The position numbers were made by a program, and so were the translations under genes. Shown here piece by piece: positions 1-6,889 of a stretch of DNA of 64,000 nucleotides. Position 1 is the stretch's first letter. Each line of letters begins with the position of its first letter. The notes beneath the pieces were generated by a model. It made no database searches, was not told where the DNA came from, and was given only the letters and a program-made list of their open reading frames with translations. The stretch covers positions 344,883-408,882 of the forward strand of contig NZ_JAPDOE010000004.1 of the NCBI RefSeq assembly GCF_026013365.1, in the 5' to 3' direction. The DNA comes from Paenibacillus sp. LS1. Lineage in GTDB: Bacteria > Bacillota > Bacilli > Paenibacillales > Paenibacillaceae.

Positions 1-196
1 GTAATGCCCAGGCTTCCAACAGATGCAGGTAATGTCTATGAGTGCTGTTCGCATCCGGGTTCGGTAATAGTTGACCGAGTTCCTGTTGCCAGGCGCGGTT
101 ACAACTGTGGATAGTCCAATCGTGATCAACGATGATGAGCTGGTGAGTTATGGACTGGAACGACAGCCTCTCCAGATCGGATGTAACATGTCTCAT
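1..196 (-). CDS. PAS-domain protein, N-terminus only (runs off window)
   Basis: An open frame begins with ATG at 196 on the minus strand, nine bases after a perfect AAGGAGG (206-212), and stays open to the window edge, giving 65 residues. Residues about 15-60 look like the start of a PAS fold: a hydrophobic strand then VDHDW, then the typical CNRAW asparagine-arginine-alanine-tryptophan turn, and later HYLHLL. That pattern (a strand, a D, then N-R-A-W) is common in PAS modules heading sensor kinases, chemoreceptors and diguanylate cyclases. The output domain lies outside the window, so the function cannot be named. It follows the small HTH gene by 27 bases on the same strand, so the two are probably co-transcribed. 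Confidence 0.6.
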   Translation of the reverse strand, partial: MRHVTSDLERLSFQSITHQLIIVDHDWTIHSCNRAWQQELGQLLPNPDANSTHRHYLHLLEAWAL

Positions 197-223
197 GGAT
201 GGGGTCCTCCTTTGGCAGAAATC

Positions 224-427
224 TTATCTCAGTTCATCTGGGATATCCAAAATATCAGCGACCAGGTGTCTGAATCTAGTTGCTTTGCGTGTGCCGTGAA
301 TGAGATTGGACAAGCGATAGGGCGGGATGTCGTGCTGTTCACAAAAGGTCTTCTGGTCCACTTGAAGTTCGGTTAGCCGTCGTTTGATGGCCCATCCGAA
401 CGGAGTCACTGGTTTTTTCTTGTTCAA
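224..427 (-). CDS. Small XRE-like helix-turn-helix DNA-binding protein
   Basis: A 67-residue protein. The middle (about residues 11-50) matches a Cro/CI-type HTH: a first helix (GWAIKRRLTELQV), then QKTFCEQHDI as helix 2, and a recognition-helix region around YRLSNLIHGTR. The TTG start at 427 is chosen because AGGGGTG lies seven bases upstream; no ATG fits. The length is that of a stand-alone HTH protein without a ligand domain. It sits directly upstream of the PAS-domain gene, which suggests a paired regulatory role, but no target can be inferred. Family placement is by motif only. Confidence 0.65.
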   Translation of the reverse strand: MNKKKPVTPFGWAIKRRLTELQVDQKTFCEQHDIPPYRLSNLIHGTRKATRFRHLVADILDIPDELR

Positions 428-612
428 AAGGGTTCACCCCTGGTTAGAATGTAGTATTCAGTCGCCCTTTCTTCATGTAGAATATATAGAAATGCGAGCT
501 GTATATTTTATTATATACGTAAATCCGTCATCTAACAATTAAAAAAGACGGAAAAAAGTGTATTTTGTGATGTAAAATGGCGTAAATACGTTAAATAAAC
601 CAATGAAATGAC

Positions 613-651
613 AAAAAACACGTCGGCAAGGAGGTTGCCGCGTGTTTTTTT
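613..651. terminator. Bidirectional rho-independent terminator
   Basis: The stem ACACG-t-CGGCAA / TTGCCG-CGTGT encloses a GGAGG loop. It is flanked by A6 on the left and T7 on the right, so it can stop transcripts from either side. It lies 40 bases beyond the ureF stop on the minus strand. Confidence 0.8.
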
Positions 652-691
652 CGTTTGTCTGAATGAAGGGGTAGGTGTATGGGGACAAGGA

Positions 692-1399
692 TTAGGCCCT
701 GTAGGCATGAAGTCCAGCTCCAAGCATATGGAAACTGGGGAAAAACGATTTCATGGACATCGAGGTTGGCTGTGCCAGTCCATCCGCAGCCGAGGCGCTG
801 ACGGTGTTCCATTCATTCTCCAGATCTGCGGCCAGGCGTACCGTCAGATCTTTGGTTGTATCGGTGTTCAGGGGAATGACTTTGGAGGCTTCGGTTATGC
901 AGGCATTCATGGCTGAATGCAGATAACCAAGAACTGCCGCCTCGACAGGGATATCGAGGTGGTGGTTAATCCAGGCGTGAACAGTGGAGAGGCAGCCAAC
1001 CGAATCATATTTGGCGAAGGTCTGTTCGAGCTGGCTGAAATCAATCCAGGGGTGCAGAGCACGTGCAAGTCTAATCAATCGTTTGCCCATGGTAGCAGCT
1101 TCTTCTCTGAGATCTCCAGGAGTTCGCTGAACATGTACGAGCTTGTCGATCAGGGCTATCCGCCATGTATCCTTGTGATCTGCTGCGGTATAGATGCCTT
1201 TGATGGCCATGCCTTCAAGACGAACGATGCTGGGGTGCAACTGACAACGCATGAATGATTCGAGATCTTCAGCATTACGAATGGTACCCTCCTTGATATG
1301 GATATCCATGCCGAAGGAATGGGTGAACCCTCCAACCTGAATAGAGGAATCAAGCAGTTTAACATAATCGAGCAGCTTATTCCCACGGTTCACAATCAT
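692..1399 (-). CDS. ureF: Urease accessory protein UreF-like
   Basis: A 235-residue protein with the UreF signature near the N-terminus (LLDSSIQVGGFTHSFGMD, equivalent to the family's L-x-D-x-x-x-P-x-G-x-F-x-H-S-x-G-x-E) and the all-helical layout of the family, including TPGDLREEAATMGKRLIRLA in the middle. UreF normally acts with UreD/UreH and UreG to load nickel into apo-urease. Start: ATG at 1399 preceded by AGGAGG at the right distance; an upstream in-frame ATG at 1438 has no ribosome binding site. No urease structural or other accessory gene is seen in this window, and the gene is bounded by a terminator downstream, so here it stands alone. The rest of a urease locus may lie elsewhere, or the gene may be a remnant. 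Confidence 0.8.
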   Translation of the reverse strand: MIVNRGNKLLDYVKLLDSSIQVGGFTHSFGMDIHIKEGTIRNAEDLESFMRCQLHPSIVRLEGMAIKGIYTAADHKDTWRIALIDKLVHVQRTPGDLREEAATMGKRLIRLARALHPWIDFSQLEQTFAKYDSVGCLSTVHAWINHHLDIPVEAAVLGYLHSAMNACITEASKVIPLNTDTTKDLTVRLAADLENEWNTVSASAADGLAQPTSMSMKSFFPSFHMLGAGLHAYRA

Positions 1400-1763
1400 T
1401 CGCCTCCTGTGTTCGTTAAATGTCACTTTAAGTAACATTTATATTCCTTATTGTTTGCTTTATGTTTGAAAATCCGAATTATATGATAGTTATCATCCCA
1501 TAAATGTCCGCTTTTTGTCAATAGTGTCATTGAAATTCAATGGATCAAATCTGAAATTCAATATTAGTGTTATTTTATATAACATTTAAAGTTAAATGTT
1601 TGAGAGATGTAGGGGGGGCTATATATAAATGAATCAACAAGATCGGCTCTTACCGAAAAAGAGGGGATCGAATCTAATCATATGCAGTTCATGGGTAAAG
1701 ATGACGAGAATATGCGATTTTTGATGAAAATGCCTAGTTGAAAAAGAAGTATTAAAAAAACAC
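1400..1763. other. Intergenic region with palindromes and no convincing gene
   Basis: AT-rich spacer between ureF and the tRNA promoter. It holds TGATAGTTATCA (1484-1495, perfect palindrome), two copies of TGAAATTCAAT (1531-1541 and 1552-1562, exactly 21 bp apart) and the 20-bp palindrome AACATTTAAAGTTAAATGTT (1581-1600). After AGGGGGGG at 1611 there are only very short frames, such as a 31-codon ATG frame at 1629. A second frame over 1613-1741 lacks an ATG near its ribosome binding site. None is strong enough to call a gene. Confidence 0.5.
1531..1600. promoter_or_regulatory. Candidate operator cluster upstream of ureF
   Basis: Two near-palindromic TGAAATTCAAT sites sit two helical turns apart, followed by a perfect 20-bp inverted repeat (1581-1600). 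Such spacing is typical for a dimeric regulator binding one face of DNA. The regulator is unknown, and no close match to a named box was recognised. Confidence 0.35.
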
Positions 1764-1792
1764 TTTACTTTTAGAACAGAACCCGGTATAAT
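1764..1792 (+). promoter_or_regulatory. SigA-type promoter of tRNA-Leu
   Basis: TTTACT (1764-1769), a 17-base spacer and a perfect TATAAT (1787-1792) lie about 30 bases before the tRNA. The arrangement fits a vegetative tRNA promoter. Confidence 0.65.
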
Positions 1793-1820
1793 CAATTCTG
1801 TTGCCGATTATTTACGACAT

Positions 1821-1903
1821 GCGGTCGTGGTGGAATGGCAGACACGCTATCTTGAGGGGGTAGTGGGCGTATGCCCGTGGAGGTTCGAGTCCTCTCGACC
1901 GCA
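1821..1903 (+). tRNA. tRNA-Leu (anticodon GAG)
   Basis: A class II tRNA cloverleaf. The acceptor arm GCGGTCG pairs with CGACCGC plus discriminator A. The anticodon stem CTATC/GGTAG carries the loop TTGAGGG, so the anticodon is GAG. A variable arm TGGGCGT-ATGCCCG follows, then the T arm GGAGGTTCGAGTCCTC. The 3' CCA is not encoded (TCA follows), so it would be added after transcription. The anticodon reads CUC/CUU leucine codons. Confidence 0.93.
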
Positions 1904-1922
1904 TCATATGAACGATGAAGAA

Positions 1923-1956
1923 GAAGCTTTCCGTTATTGGAAAGCTTCTTTTTTTT
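1923..1956 (+). terminator. Terminator after tRNA-Leu
   Basis: GAAGCTTTCC / GGAAAGCTTC, a perfect 10-bp stem with a six-base loop, followed by T8. Confidence 0.88.
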
Positions 1957-1987
1957 GTCTTTTTTGAACAGTCTGACATCGGGGTCG

Positions 1988-2047
1988 AAAAAAAGGCCAT
2001 CCATGATCGGAGGTAATGGAGCTCTACCTTTCCGGCTACGGGTGGCC
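1988..2047 (-). terminator. Terminator of the glutathione peroxidase gene
   Basis: Read on the minus strand, GGCCACCC pairs with GGATGGCC around an inner AGGTA/TACCT hairpin and is followed by a run of seven T. It starts a few bases after the stop codon at 2054. Confidence 0.7.
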
Positions 2048-2053
2048 TGTGTA

Positions 2054-2533
2054 TTATTTTTGGAGTAAGTTCTTGATATCTTCTTCAATCTTATCAGGTG
2101 TTGTTTTGGGAGCATAACGTTTCAGTACCTGTCCGTTCTGATCCACGAGGAATTTGGTGAAATTCCATTTGATTGCTTTGGAGCCGAGCAGGCCAGGAGC
2201 TTCTGTGCTAAGGTGTTGAAAGAGAGGGTGAGCGCTTGAGCCGTTCACATCAATTTTCTCAAACATGGGGAAGCTCACGCCATAATTCATCTGACAGAAC
2301 TCGGCAATATCGTCGGAAGAACCTTTTTCCTGTGCAAACTGGTTGCTTGGAAAACCAAGAACTTCAAATGGAGCATCTTGAAACTTGTCTTGCAGTTCTT
2401 GCAGACCTTTGAATTGAGGGGTAAGGCCGCATGAGCTTGCCGTATTCACAATCAGGAGCACTTTGTCACGGTAGTCGGACATTTCAACTTCTTGACCGCG
2501 AAGGGTATTCACTTTGTAATCGTAGACTGTCAT
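2054..2533 (-). CDS. gpx: Glutathione peroxidase-family thiol peroxidase
   Basis: A 159-residue single-domain protein of the usual length for bacterial GPx/BsaA. It has the catalytic cysteine in NTASSCGLTPQ (residues about 31-41), the conserved GFPSNQFAQ loop around residue 80 with the catalytic glutamine, and IKWNFTKFLVD with the active-site tryptophan and asparagine near residue 125. Bacterial members usually reduce organic hydroperoxides with thioredoxin rather than glutathione. ATG at 2533 follows GGAGGCG. It is monocistronic with its own terminator, and acts in the cytoplasm. Other peroxide-defence genes (ohr at 6259, mntH at 4578) lie nearby, but not in one operon. Confidence 0.92.
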   Translation of the reverse strand: MTVYDYKVNTLRGQEVEMSDYRDKVLLIVNTASSCGLTPQFKGLQELQDKFQDAPFEVLGFPSNQFAQEKGSSDDIAEFCQMNYGVSFPMFEKIDVNGSSAHPLFQHLSTEAPGLLGSKAIKWNFTKFLVDQNGQVLKRYAPKTTPDKIEEDIKNLLQK

Positions 2534-2910
2534 CTAAATCGCCTCCATTGATATACTCTTATATCTTCTATTATATTGGTTACAATTAAATATTGCAAAA
2601 CTAATGTGGTGTTAAAAGAATCAAAACAGGCAAGTTGTGCTGAATACGTGAATGAATTGCGAAGTGATTTTCGTCAGAGTGAGAATTAGATAGCCTTGAA
2701 GAGATGGATAGAGTATAACCTTATTGTAAGCGTTATTATGGATGAGTATTGGCAAAAATCTGCCGATTCGGTGATCTGTACGGACTTTACACCGTCATGG
2801 CACGGGTGTATGATTCATAACGTAATTTCAATTTAAACTAAATTGTATATGAAAAACGAAACAAACGATAATATCGCTCGATCTTATCTTAAGATATACG
2901 AACGATGTTT
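2534..2910. other. Intergenic region, leader promoter area
   Basis: No open frame of note. It contains the hairpin ACACCgtcatggcacGGGTGT near 2789 and the perfect palindrome TATCTTAAGATA (about 2886-2897) just before the c-di-AMP riboswitch. The promoter of the riboswitch transcript must lie here, but no unambiguous -35/-10 pair could be picked. Confidence 0.4.
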
Positions 2911-3078
2911 TAATCGCTGAGTTTCCATTCATTCATGAGTGGAAAACGGGGGAACCAACGGAATGCGCTGTCCAGGACAGTAGGCATTCATGGGGTGAAT
3001 TTTCCGGTGACAGCCGGAAATAGGGCGACTCTCGCGCCCGAATCCGTCAGCTAACCTCGTAAGCGTTAAAGGGAGAGG
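2911..3078 (+). promoter_or_regulatory. Cyclic di-AMP riboswitch (ydaO-yuaA type)
   Basis: Hallmarks of the ydaO class appear in order: AATCGCT opening the P1 stem (about 2912-2918), CGGGGGAACCAA (2947-2958), GGGGTGAA (2992-2999), AGGGCGACTCTCGCGCCCGA then ATCCGTCAGCTAACCTCGTA (3022-3061), and AGCGTT closing P1, followed by GGGAGAGG. A terminator follows at 3127, so this is a transcriptional OFF switch when c-di-AMP is bound, as in other members of the class. The class usually controls potassium uptake, osmolyte and cell-wall hydrolase genes. Confidence 0.9.
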
Positions 3079-3126
3079 CAACAAGCCGTACGCTGGTTCA
3101 TGGTGTTTTCGCCATGGGTTATTTAA

Positions 3127-3166
3127 GAAGCGTTCGGGAGGCCTTGGTCCCCCACGCTTCTTTTTT
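3127..3166 (+). terminator. Riboswitch expression-platform terminator
   Basis: GAAGCGT / ACGCTTC with the inner GGGAGGCC..GGTCCCCC, followed by T6, lies 30 bases before the downstream start codon. Its place between aptamer and gene fits ligand-dependent termination. Confidence 0.85.
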
Positions 3167-3195
3167 GTTGTCTTTTCACGCCAAGGGAGGAACGA

Positions 3196-3594
3196 ATGAT
3201 GGATACTGAGATGATCTTAGTGACTGCTCCAAATGAAGCAGGACGCAAATTTATCAAATTGCTGATGTACAAAAAAATGCCGTTTGCCGTTCTAACCAAC
3301 AGTGCAGGGGAAGAGCGGAGACTCCGCAGAATCGGGGTAGAGCATGTTATTCGCATGAATACGGCTGCAGCTCAAAAATGGTTTTTACCGCAGGGCAGCG
3401 TAGGCAATGTGTTTATTTTCGAGAATAGCCTTAATCTGACCTGTCGTTATCTACAGATCTGCCGTTCATGGACATCGAAATCCCTGTGCGTCATCACGGA
3501 GCAGAGTCATCCAAAGGGCATCTATCGCGGCATGGGCGCAGACCGGATTGTATATTCGCTCAATGGGGAAGTCGGCTTTCTCCTCAATGGTTGA
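3196..3594 (+). CDS. RCK-N/TrkA-N-like orphan protein under c-di-AMP riboswitch
   Basis: A 132-residue cytoplasmic protein. Residues 5-55 resemble the first half of an RCK/TrkA nucleotide-binding fold: a beta strand (MILVTAP), then NEAGRKFIKLL where a G-x-G-x-x-G is expected, then a second strand and RRLRRIGVEHVI, recalling the RCK pattern LRELGVEHVI. The C-terminal part has YRGMGADRIVYS, matching the RCK ending of the type LGADRVIxP. The glycine-rich NAD loop is degenerate, and there is no RCK-C domain or membrane part. RCK proteins gate potassium channels and transporters, and c-di-AMP riboswitches often control those, so a potassium-related regulatory role is a reasonable inference. ATG at 3196 has GGGAGG upstream; the next codon is also ATG. 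Confidence 0.6.
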   Translation: MMDTEMILVTAPNEAGRKFIKLLMYKKMPFAVLTNSAGEERRLRRIGVEHVIRMNTAAAQKWFLPQGSVGNVFIFENSLNLTCRYLQICRSWTSKSLCVITEQSHPKGIYRGMGADRIVYSLNGEVGFLLNG

Positions 3595-3705
3595 TGCCAT
3601 AGCTTGTGATTGCTCAGGTGTAAGGTGCCTGTTATAATTGACTGTATTAGAATCAAATTCACTCAAGGTATTATGAAATTGATTCATCGATAAACGGAAA
3701 TTTGA

Positions 3706-3740
3706 GGAGACTCATGCGTGATGGTGGGTCTTCTTTTTTT
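3706..3740 (+). terminator. Terminator after the RCK-like gene
   Basis: GGAGACTC pairs with GGGTCTTC (with G-U pairs) around a 12-base loop and is followed by T7. It ends just upstream of the HAD gene's ribosome binding site. Confidence 0.7.
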
Positions 3741-3762
3741 ATGCTTACAGGGAGGAATTGGC

Positions 3763-4446
3763 GTGCCGGATGTGAGTGGGTTAAAGTGGTTGTTTTTTGA
3801 TGTTGGAGATACGCTGGTGGATGAATGGGAGCCGGTTGATGATATTATCGGACAGTTCGTCCGTGAAGCTTGTGCTTTAGGGTATCCAGTAGAAATAGAG
3901 GCGGTACGCGAACTGTTCGCCAACTGTTACCGGAAATACGAGCAATGGCCCATGAGAGTGGCTATTCGCACATTCATTGAAGACGAAGGCCACCGGAAAC
4001 AGATTCAGGACAAGCTGAAGTTTCAAAAAGATCTTGAACGTCCTTTTCCTTCAGCGGATGCCGTTCTTCAGCAGTTGTCACGGTATTATCGTATTGGCAT
4101 TATTGCCAATCAGAGTCCTGGAACGGAAGAGAGACTGGAGAGTTACGGATTGCGGAAGTATGTTGACGTTCTCGCCTGTTCGGCTGAAGAAGGGGTGTCC
4201 AAGCCAGACCCTGAGCTATACGCTGTAGCCTTGAAACAGGCAGGCTGTGAACCGGAGGAAGCCGTCATGGTCGGGGATCGGATTGATAACGATATTATTC
4301 CTGCCCGGAAGATGGGTATGCGCACGATTCGCATTATGCAGGGTTACGGGAGATTCCAGCCTGAACTATCGGATGACGAACGTGCGGATTGGACCGTTGA
4401 TTCATTGGATCAACTTCTGCCTTTACTTATGCCAAACCAGGATTAG
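3763..4446 (+). CDS. HAD-superfamily hydrolase
   Basis: A 227-residue HAD phosphatase-type protein. Motif I is FFDVGDTLVD (residues about 9-18, nucleophile and acid/base Asp), motif II is IIANQS, the motif III lysine is in VSKPDPE, and motif IV is VGDRIDNDI. The cap is of the C1 helical type, lying between motifs I and II. Such proteins dephosphorylate small metabolites or nucleotides; the substrate cannot be read from the sequence. The GTG at 3763 is preferred over an upstream ATG at 3718 because GGGAGGAA precedes it and the upstream stretch lies inside a terminator. Confidence 0.85.
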   Translation: MPDVSGLKWLFFDVGDTLVDEWEPVDDIIGQFVREACALGYPVEIEAVRELFANCYRKYEQWPMRVAIRTFIEDEGHRKQIQDKLKFQKDLERPFPSADAVLQQLSRYYRIGIIANQSPGTEERLESYGLRKYVDVLACSAEEGVSKPDPELYAVALKQAGCEPEEAVMVGDRIDNDIIPARKMGMRTIRIMQGYGRFQPELSDDERADWTVDSLDQLLPLLMPNQD

Positions 4447-4504
4447 ATGATTGCGTGCGAAAGGTTCTACTCTAAACGAAAACGAGTTGCTGTACAGCAA
4501 CAAT

Positions 4505-4553
4505 AAAGGCTGATCAACTTGGGTATAGCATACCGGAGTTGATCAGCCTTTTT
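4505..4553. terminator. Bidirectional terminator between HAD gene and mntH
   Basis: AAAGGCTGATCAACT / AGTTGATCAGCCTTT forms a long near-perfect stem flanked by A and T runs. It serves the two convergent genes. Confidence 0.85.
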
Positions 4554-4577
4554 GATATTTAGTCGATTAGATTGAGA

Positions 4578-5930
4578 TTAGAACAAGCGGATCGTCTGAA
4601 TGATCAGATATACATTTAGCACAACGATAATGGCTGAAATGACCCATGAGATGATTTTGAGCCACAATTTGTTGGCGAATGCACCCATGCTTTTTTTGTC
4701 ACTCGTGAACATCACCAGAGGAATTACAGCAAAAGGTAATTGAAGAGAAAGCACGACCTGGCTCAAAATGAGTAGTTCTTCTGTGCCGTGTTCTCCTGCA
4801 ATGGCTGTGACAATTACCGCCGGGATGATGGCGATCAGACGTGTGACCAGTCTGCGCAGCCATGCCGGAATTCGAATGTTCAGAAAACCTTCCATGACAA
4901 TCTGCCCAGCGAGTGTACCTGTAAGGGTAGAGTTCTGACCTGATGCTAACAGAGCCACACCGAACAGGATGCTTGCAACCGTAGTACCCAATAGAGGGGT
5001 CAGCAGATGATAGGCATCAGCGATCTCGGCAACCTGCGTCATACCAGCACTGTGAAATACAGCAGCAGATACAATCAGGATGGCTGCATTGATGAACAGG
5101 GCCAGTGTCAGTGCGATGGTAGAGTCCATGGTCGAGTACCGAATGGCTTCTTTTTTACCCTGTGGTGTCTGTTCGATCTGACGGGTCTGCACGATGGAAG
5201 AATGCAGGTACAGATTATGTGGCATCACGGTTGCTCCAATAATACCAATAGCGATATAGAGCATGGCCGGGTTTTGCAAAATCTCGACATTCGGTACAAA
5301 ACCATGGAGCACACCGCCCATATCCGGTTTCGCCAAGAACAGGTCAATTCCGAAGCAGAGGGCAATGGTTGCCATCAGCACAATGACGAGTGTCTCCAAA
5401 GCGCGGAAGCCTTTGTTTTGCAGGACGAGTATCAGGAGTACATCGACTGCGGTGATGATCACGCCGTATAACATGGGGATGTTAAATAACAACTTCAACG
5501 CAATGGCAGAACCTATAACCTCAGCCAGATCGGTGGCTGCAATGGCAAGCTCACACAGAATCCATAACATCATGACGACCGGCATGCTAAAACGTTCGCG
5601 ACAGGCTTGAGCCAAATCCCGTCCAGTGACGATGCCAAGTTTGCCAGCCAGCGATTGAAGTACAACGGCCATCAGATTTGAGAGCAGGATGACGGATAGC
5701 AAGGTATACCCAAACTGCGAGCCGCCTGCAATATCTGTTGCCCAGTTGCCGGGGTCCATGTAACCTACGGCAACGAGGTATCCGGGGCCTACAAAGGCGA
5801 GGAATTTCTTCCACCATGCAGCATTCTGCGGAACTTTCATGGAGTTATGCGCTTCTCCGAGTGAAGGTGCCATGCTCGCAGTAGACAATGATTCTCTTGA
5901 AGGAGCGTTGAACGGATTTTTTTTACTCAT
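4578..5930 (-). CDS. mntH: Nramp-family Mn2+/H+ symporter
   Basis: A 450-residue membrane protein with about eleven hydrophobic segments. It carries the Nramp transmembrane-1 metal motif GYMDPGNWATDIAGG (D-P-G-N) and the transmembrane-6 motif GATVMPHNLYLHS (M-P-H). These residues bind Mn2+ in characterised Nramp transporters. It imports manganese by proton symport across the cytoplasmic membrane. The ATG at 5930 (MSKKNPF) is chosen because AGGTGAT lies eight bases upstream; a start 16 codons earlier lacks one. Upstream lies a promoter with an overlapping palindrome that could be the MntR site. Confidence 0.93.
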   Translation of the reverse strand: MSKKNPFNAPSRESLSTASMAPSLGEAHNSMKVPQNAAWWKKFLAFVGPGYLVAVGYMDPGNWATDIAGGSQFGYTLLSVILLSNLMAVVLQSLAGKLGIVTGRDLAQACRERFSMPVVMMLWILCELAIAATDLAEVIGSAIALKLLFNIPMLYGVIITAVDVLLILVLQNKGFRALETLVIVLMATIALCFGIDLFLAKPDMGGVLHGFVPNVEILQNPAMLYIAIGIIGATVMPHNLYLHSSIVQTRQIEQTPQGKKEAIRYSTMDSTIALTLALFINAAILIVSAAVFHSAGMTQVAEIADAYHLLTPLLGTTVASILFGVALLASGQNSTLTGTLAGQIVMEGFLNIRIPAWLRRLVTRLIAIIPAVIVTAIAGEHGTEELLILSQVVLSLQLPFAVIPLVMFTSDKKSMGAFANKLWLKIISWVISAIIVVLNVYLIIQTIRLF

Positions 5931-6009
5931 ACGATAATCACCTGACTTTGAAATATTGATGTGGAATGAACCGCGCATGATATATCTAAATTTTTATGTT
6001 TATTTTTAC

Positions 6010-6043
6010 ATTGTACTCCTTCAATTTTTTTTGTCTAGTGCAA
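6010..6043 (-). promoter_or_regulatory. Candidate mntH promoter with overlapping MntR-like palindrome
   Basis: On the minus strand TAGACA, a 16-base spacer and TACAAT form a SigA-like promoter (6010-6037). The -35 overlaps the imperfect palindrome TTGCACTAGACAA (6031-6043). Operators of DtxR/MntR-family repressors often overlap mntH promoters; assigning this one to MntR is inference. Confidence 0.45.
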
Positions 6044-6258
6044 CTTTTATGTATCAGCACAAAATTTCGGTTGTAGCTTGAAGATGCCCCTTCGTATATT
6101 ACCCAACCTTGGGAAAAATACAGCCATGGCATTGAAATGCATGAAAATAATAAAGTTGTAAAAGCTGATAAAGATATAAAATTGCGTTTCAAAATGAGCC
6201 AGAAGTTTAAATTGAAAGGAAGGCAGTAAAAACTATATGGATAAGGGAGAGATTCTTA

Positions 6259-6678
6259 ATGGAAGCTTTATATACAGCAGTAGCGACAGTTAAAGGTGGA
6301 CGTACAGGTTCGGTGACTTCTTCGGATGGCGTGCTTAAGCATGATCTGAAAATGCCCAAAGAGCTTGGTGGTTCCGGTGGTGAAGGTACCAACCCTGAGC
6401 AACTCTTTGCCGCTGGATATGGCGCCTGTTATGAAAGTGCTCTTGCCAATGTAGCACGCAAAGCGGGCGTGAAATTGGAAAATGTGGTGGTTACAAGTAA
6501 CGTATCCATTGGTAAAGATCCTGCGGATGATGGTTTCCAATTGTCTGTTCGTCTGGACGTGAGCATGCCTGGTGTGGATCACAGTCAAGCAGAGGAACTG
6601 GCCCGCAAGGCGCATGATTTCTGTCCATATTCCAAAGCAACACGCGGCAACATTGATGTTGTATTAAACGTAGTTTAA
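6259..6678 (+). CDS. ohr: Organic hydroperoxide resistance protein (Ohr/OsmC family)
   Basis: A 139-residue protein of the usual Ohr length. It has the two redox cysteines in their family contexts: GACYESAL (about residue 57) and DFCPYSKATRGN (about residue 121). The Ohr N-terminal TAVATVKGGRTGSV and the GTNPEQLFAAGY helix are also present. Ohr is a lipoyl-dependent thiol peroxidase that removes organic and fatty-acid hydroperoxides in the cytoplasm. ATG at 6259 follows AGGGAGAG. It is monocistronic with a terminator at 6747. No MarR-type ohrR is adjacent, so the regulator must be encoded elsewhere. Confidence 0.93.
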   Translation: MEALYTAVATVKGGRTGSVTSSDGVLKHDLKMPKELGGSGGEGTNPEQLFAAGYGACYESALANVARKAGVKLENVVVTSNVSIGKDPADDGFQLSVRLDVSMPGVDHSQAEELARKAHDFCPYSKATRGNIDVVLNVV

Positions 6679-6746
6679 GATTTGACTCCTGGTAAGTAAA
6701 GGGAACATATAGAGCAGGGTATCCCAGATACCTGATGTTCGACTAC

Positions 6747-6775
6747 AAAGCCCTGCTGGCAATCGGCAGGGTTTT
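6747..6775 (+). terminator. Terminator after ohr
   Basis: GCCCTGC / GCAGGGT stem with a nine-base loop followed by TTTTGTG. Confidence 0.7.
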
Positions 6776-6889
6776 GTGTTGATTATCATATAAGGATATG
6801 ATGCAGGAGATTAGATGCCAGATCGAGTACTATTTTACATAATTGCATTCCCACTTCATGCTACACATTTCGATTAAGGGGGAACCACG

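Noticed and set aside
71..376. Plus-strand open frame of about 100 codons
   Set aside because: It lies opposite the PAS and HTH genes, has no ribosome binding site, and its translation shows no domain.
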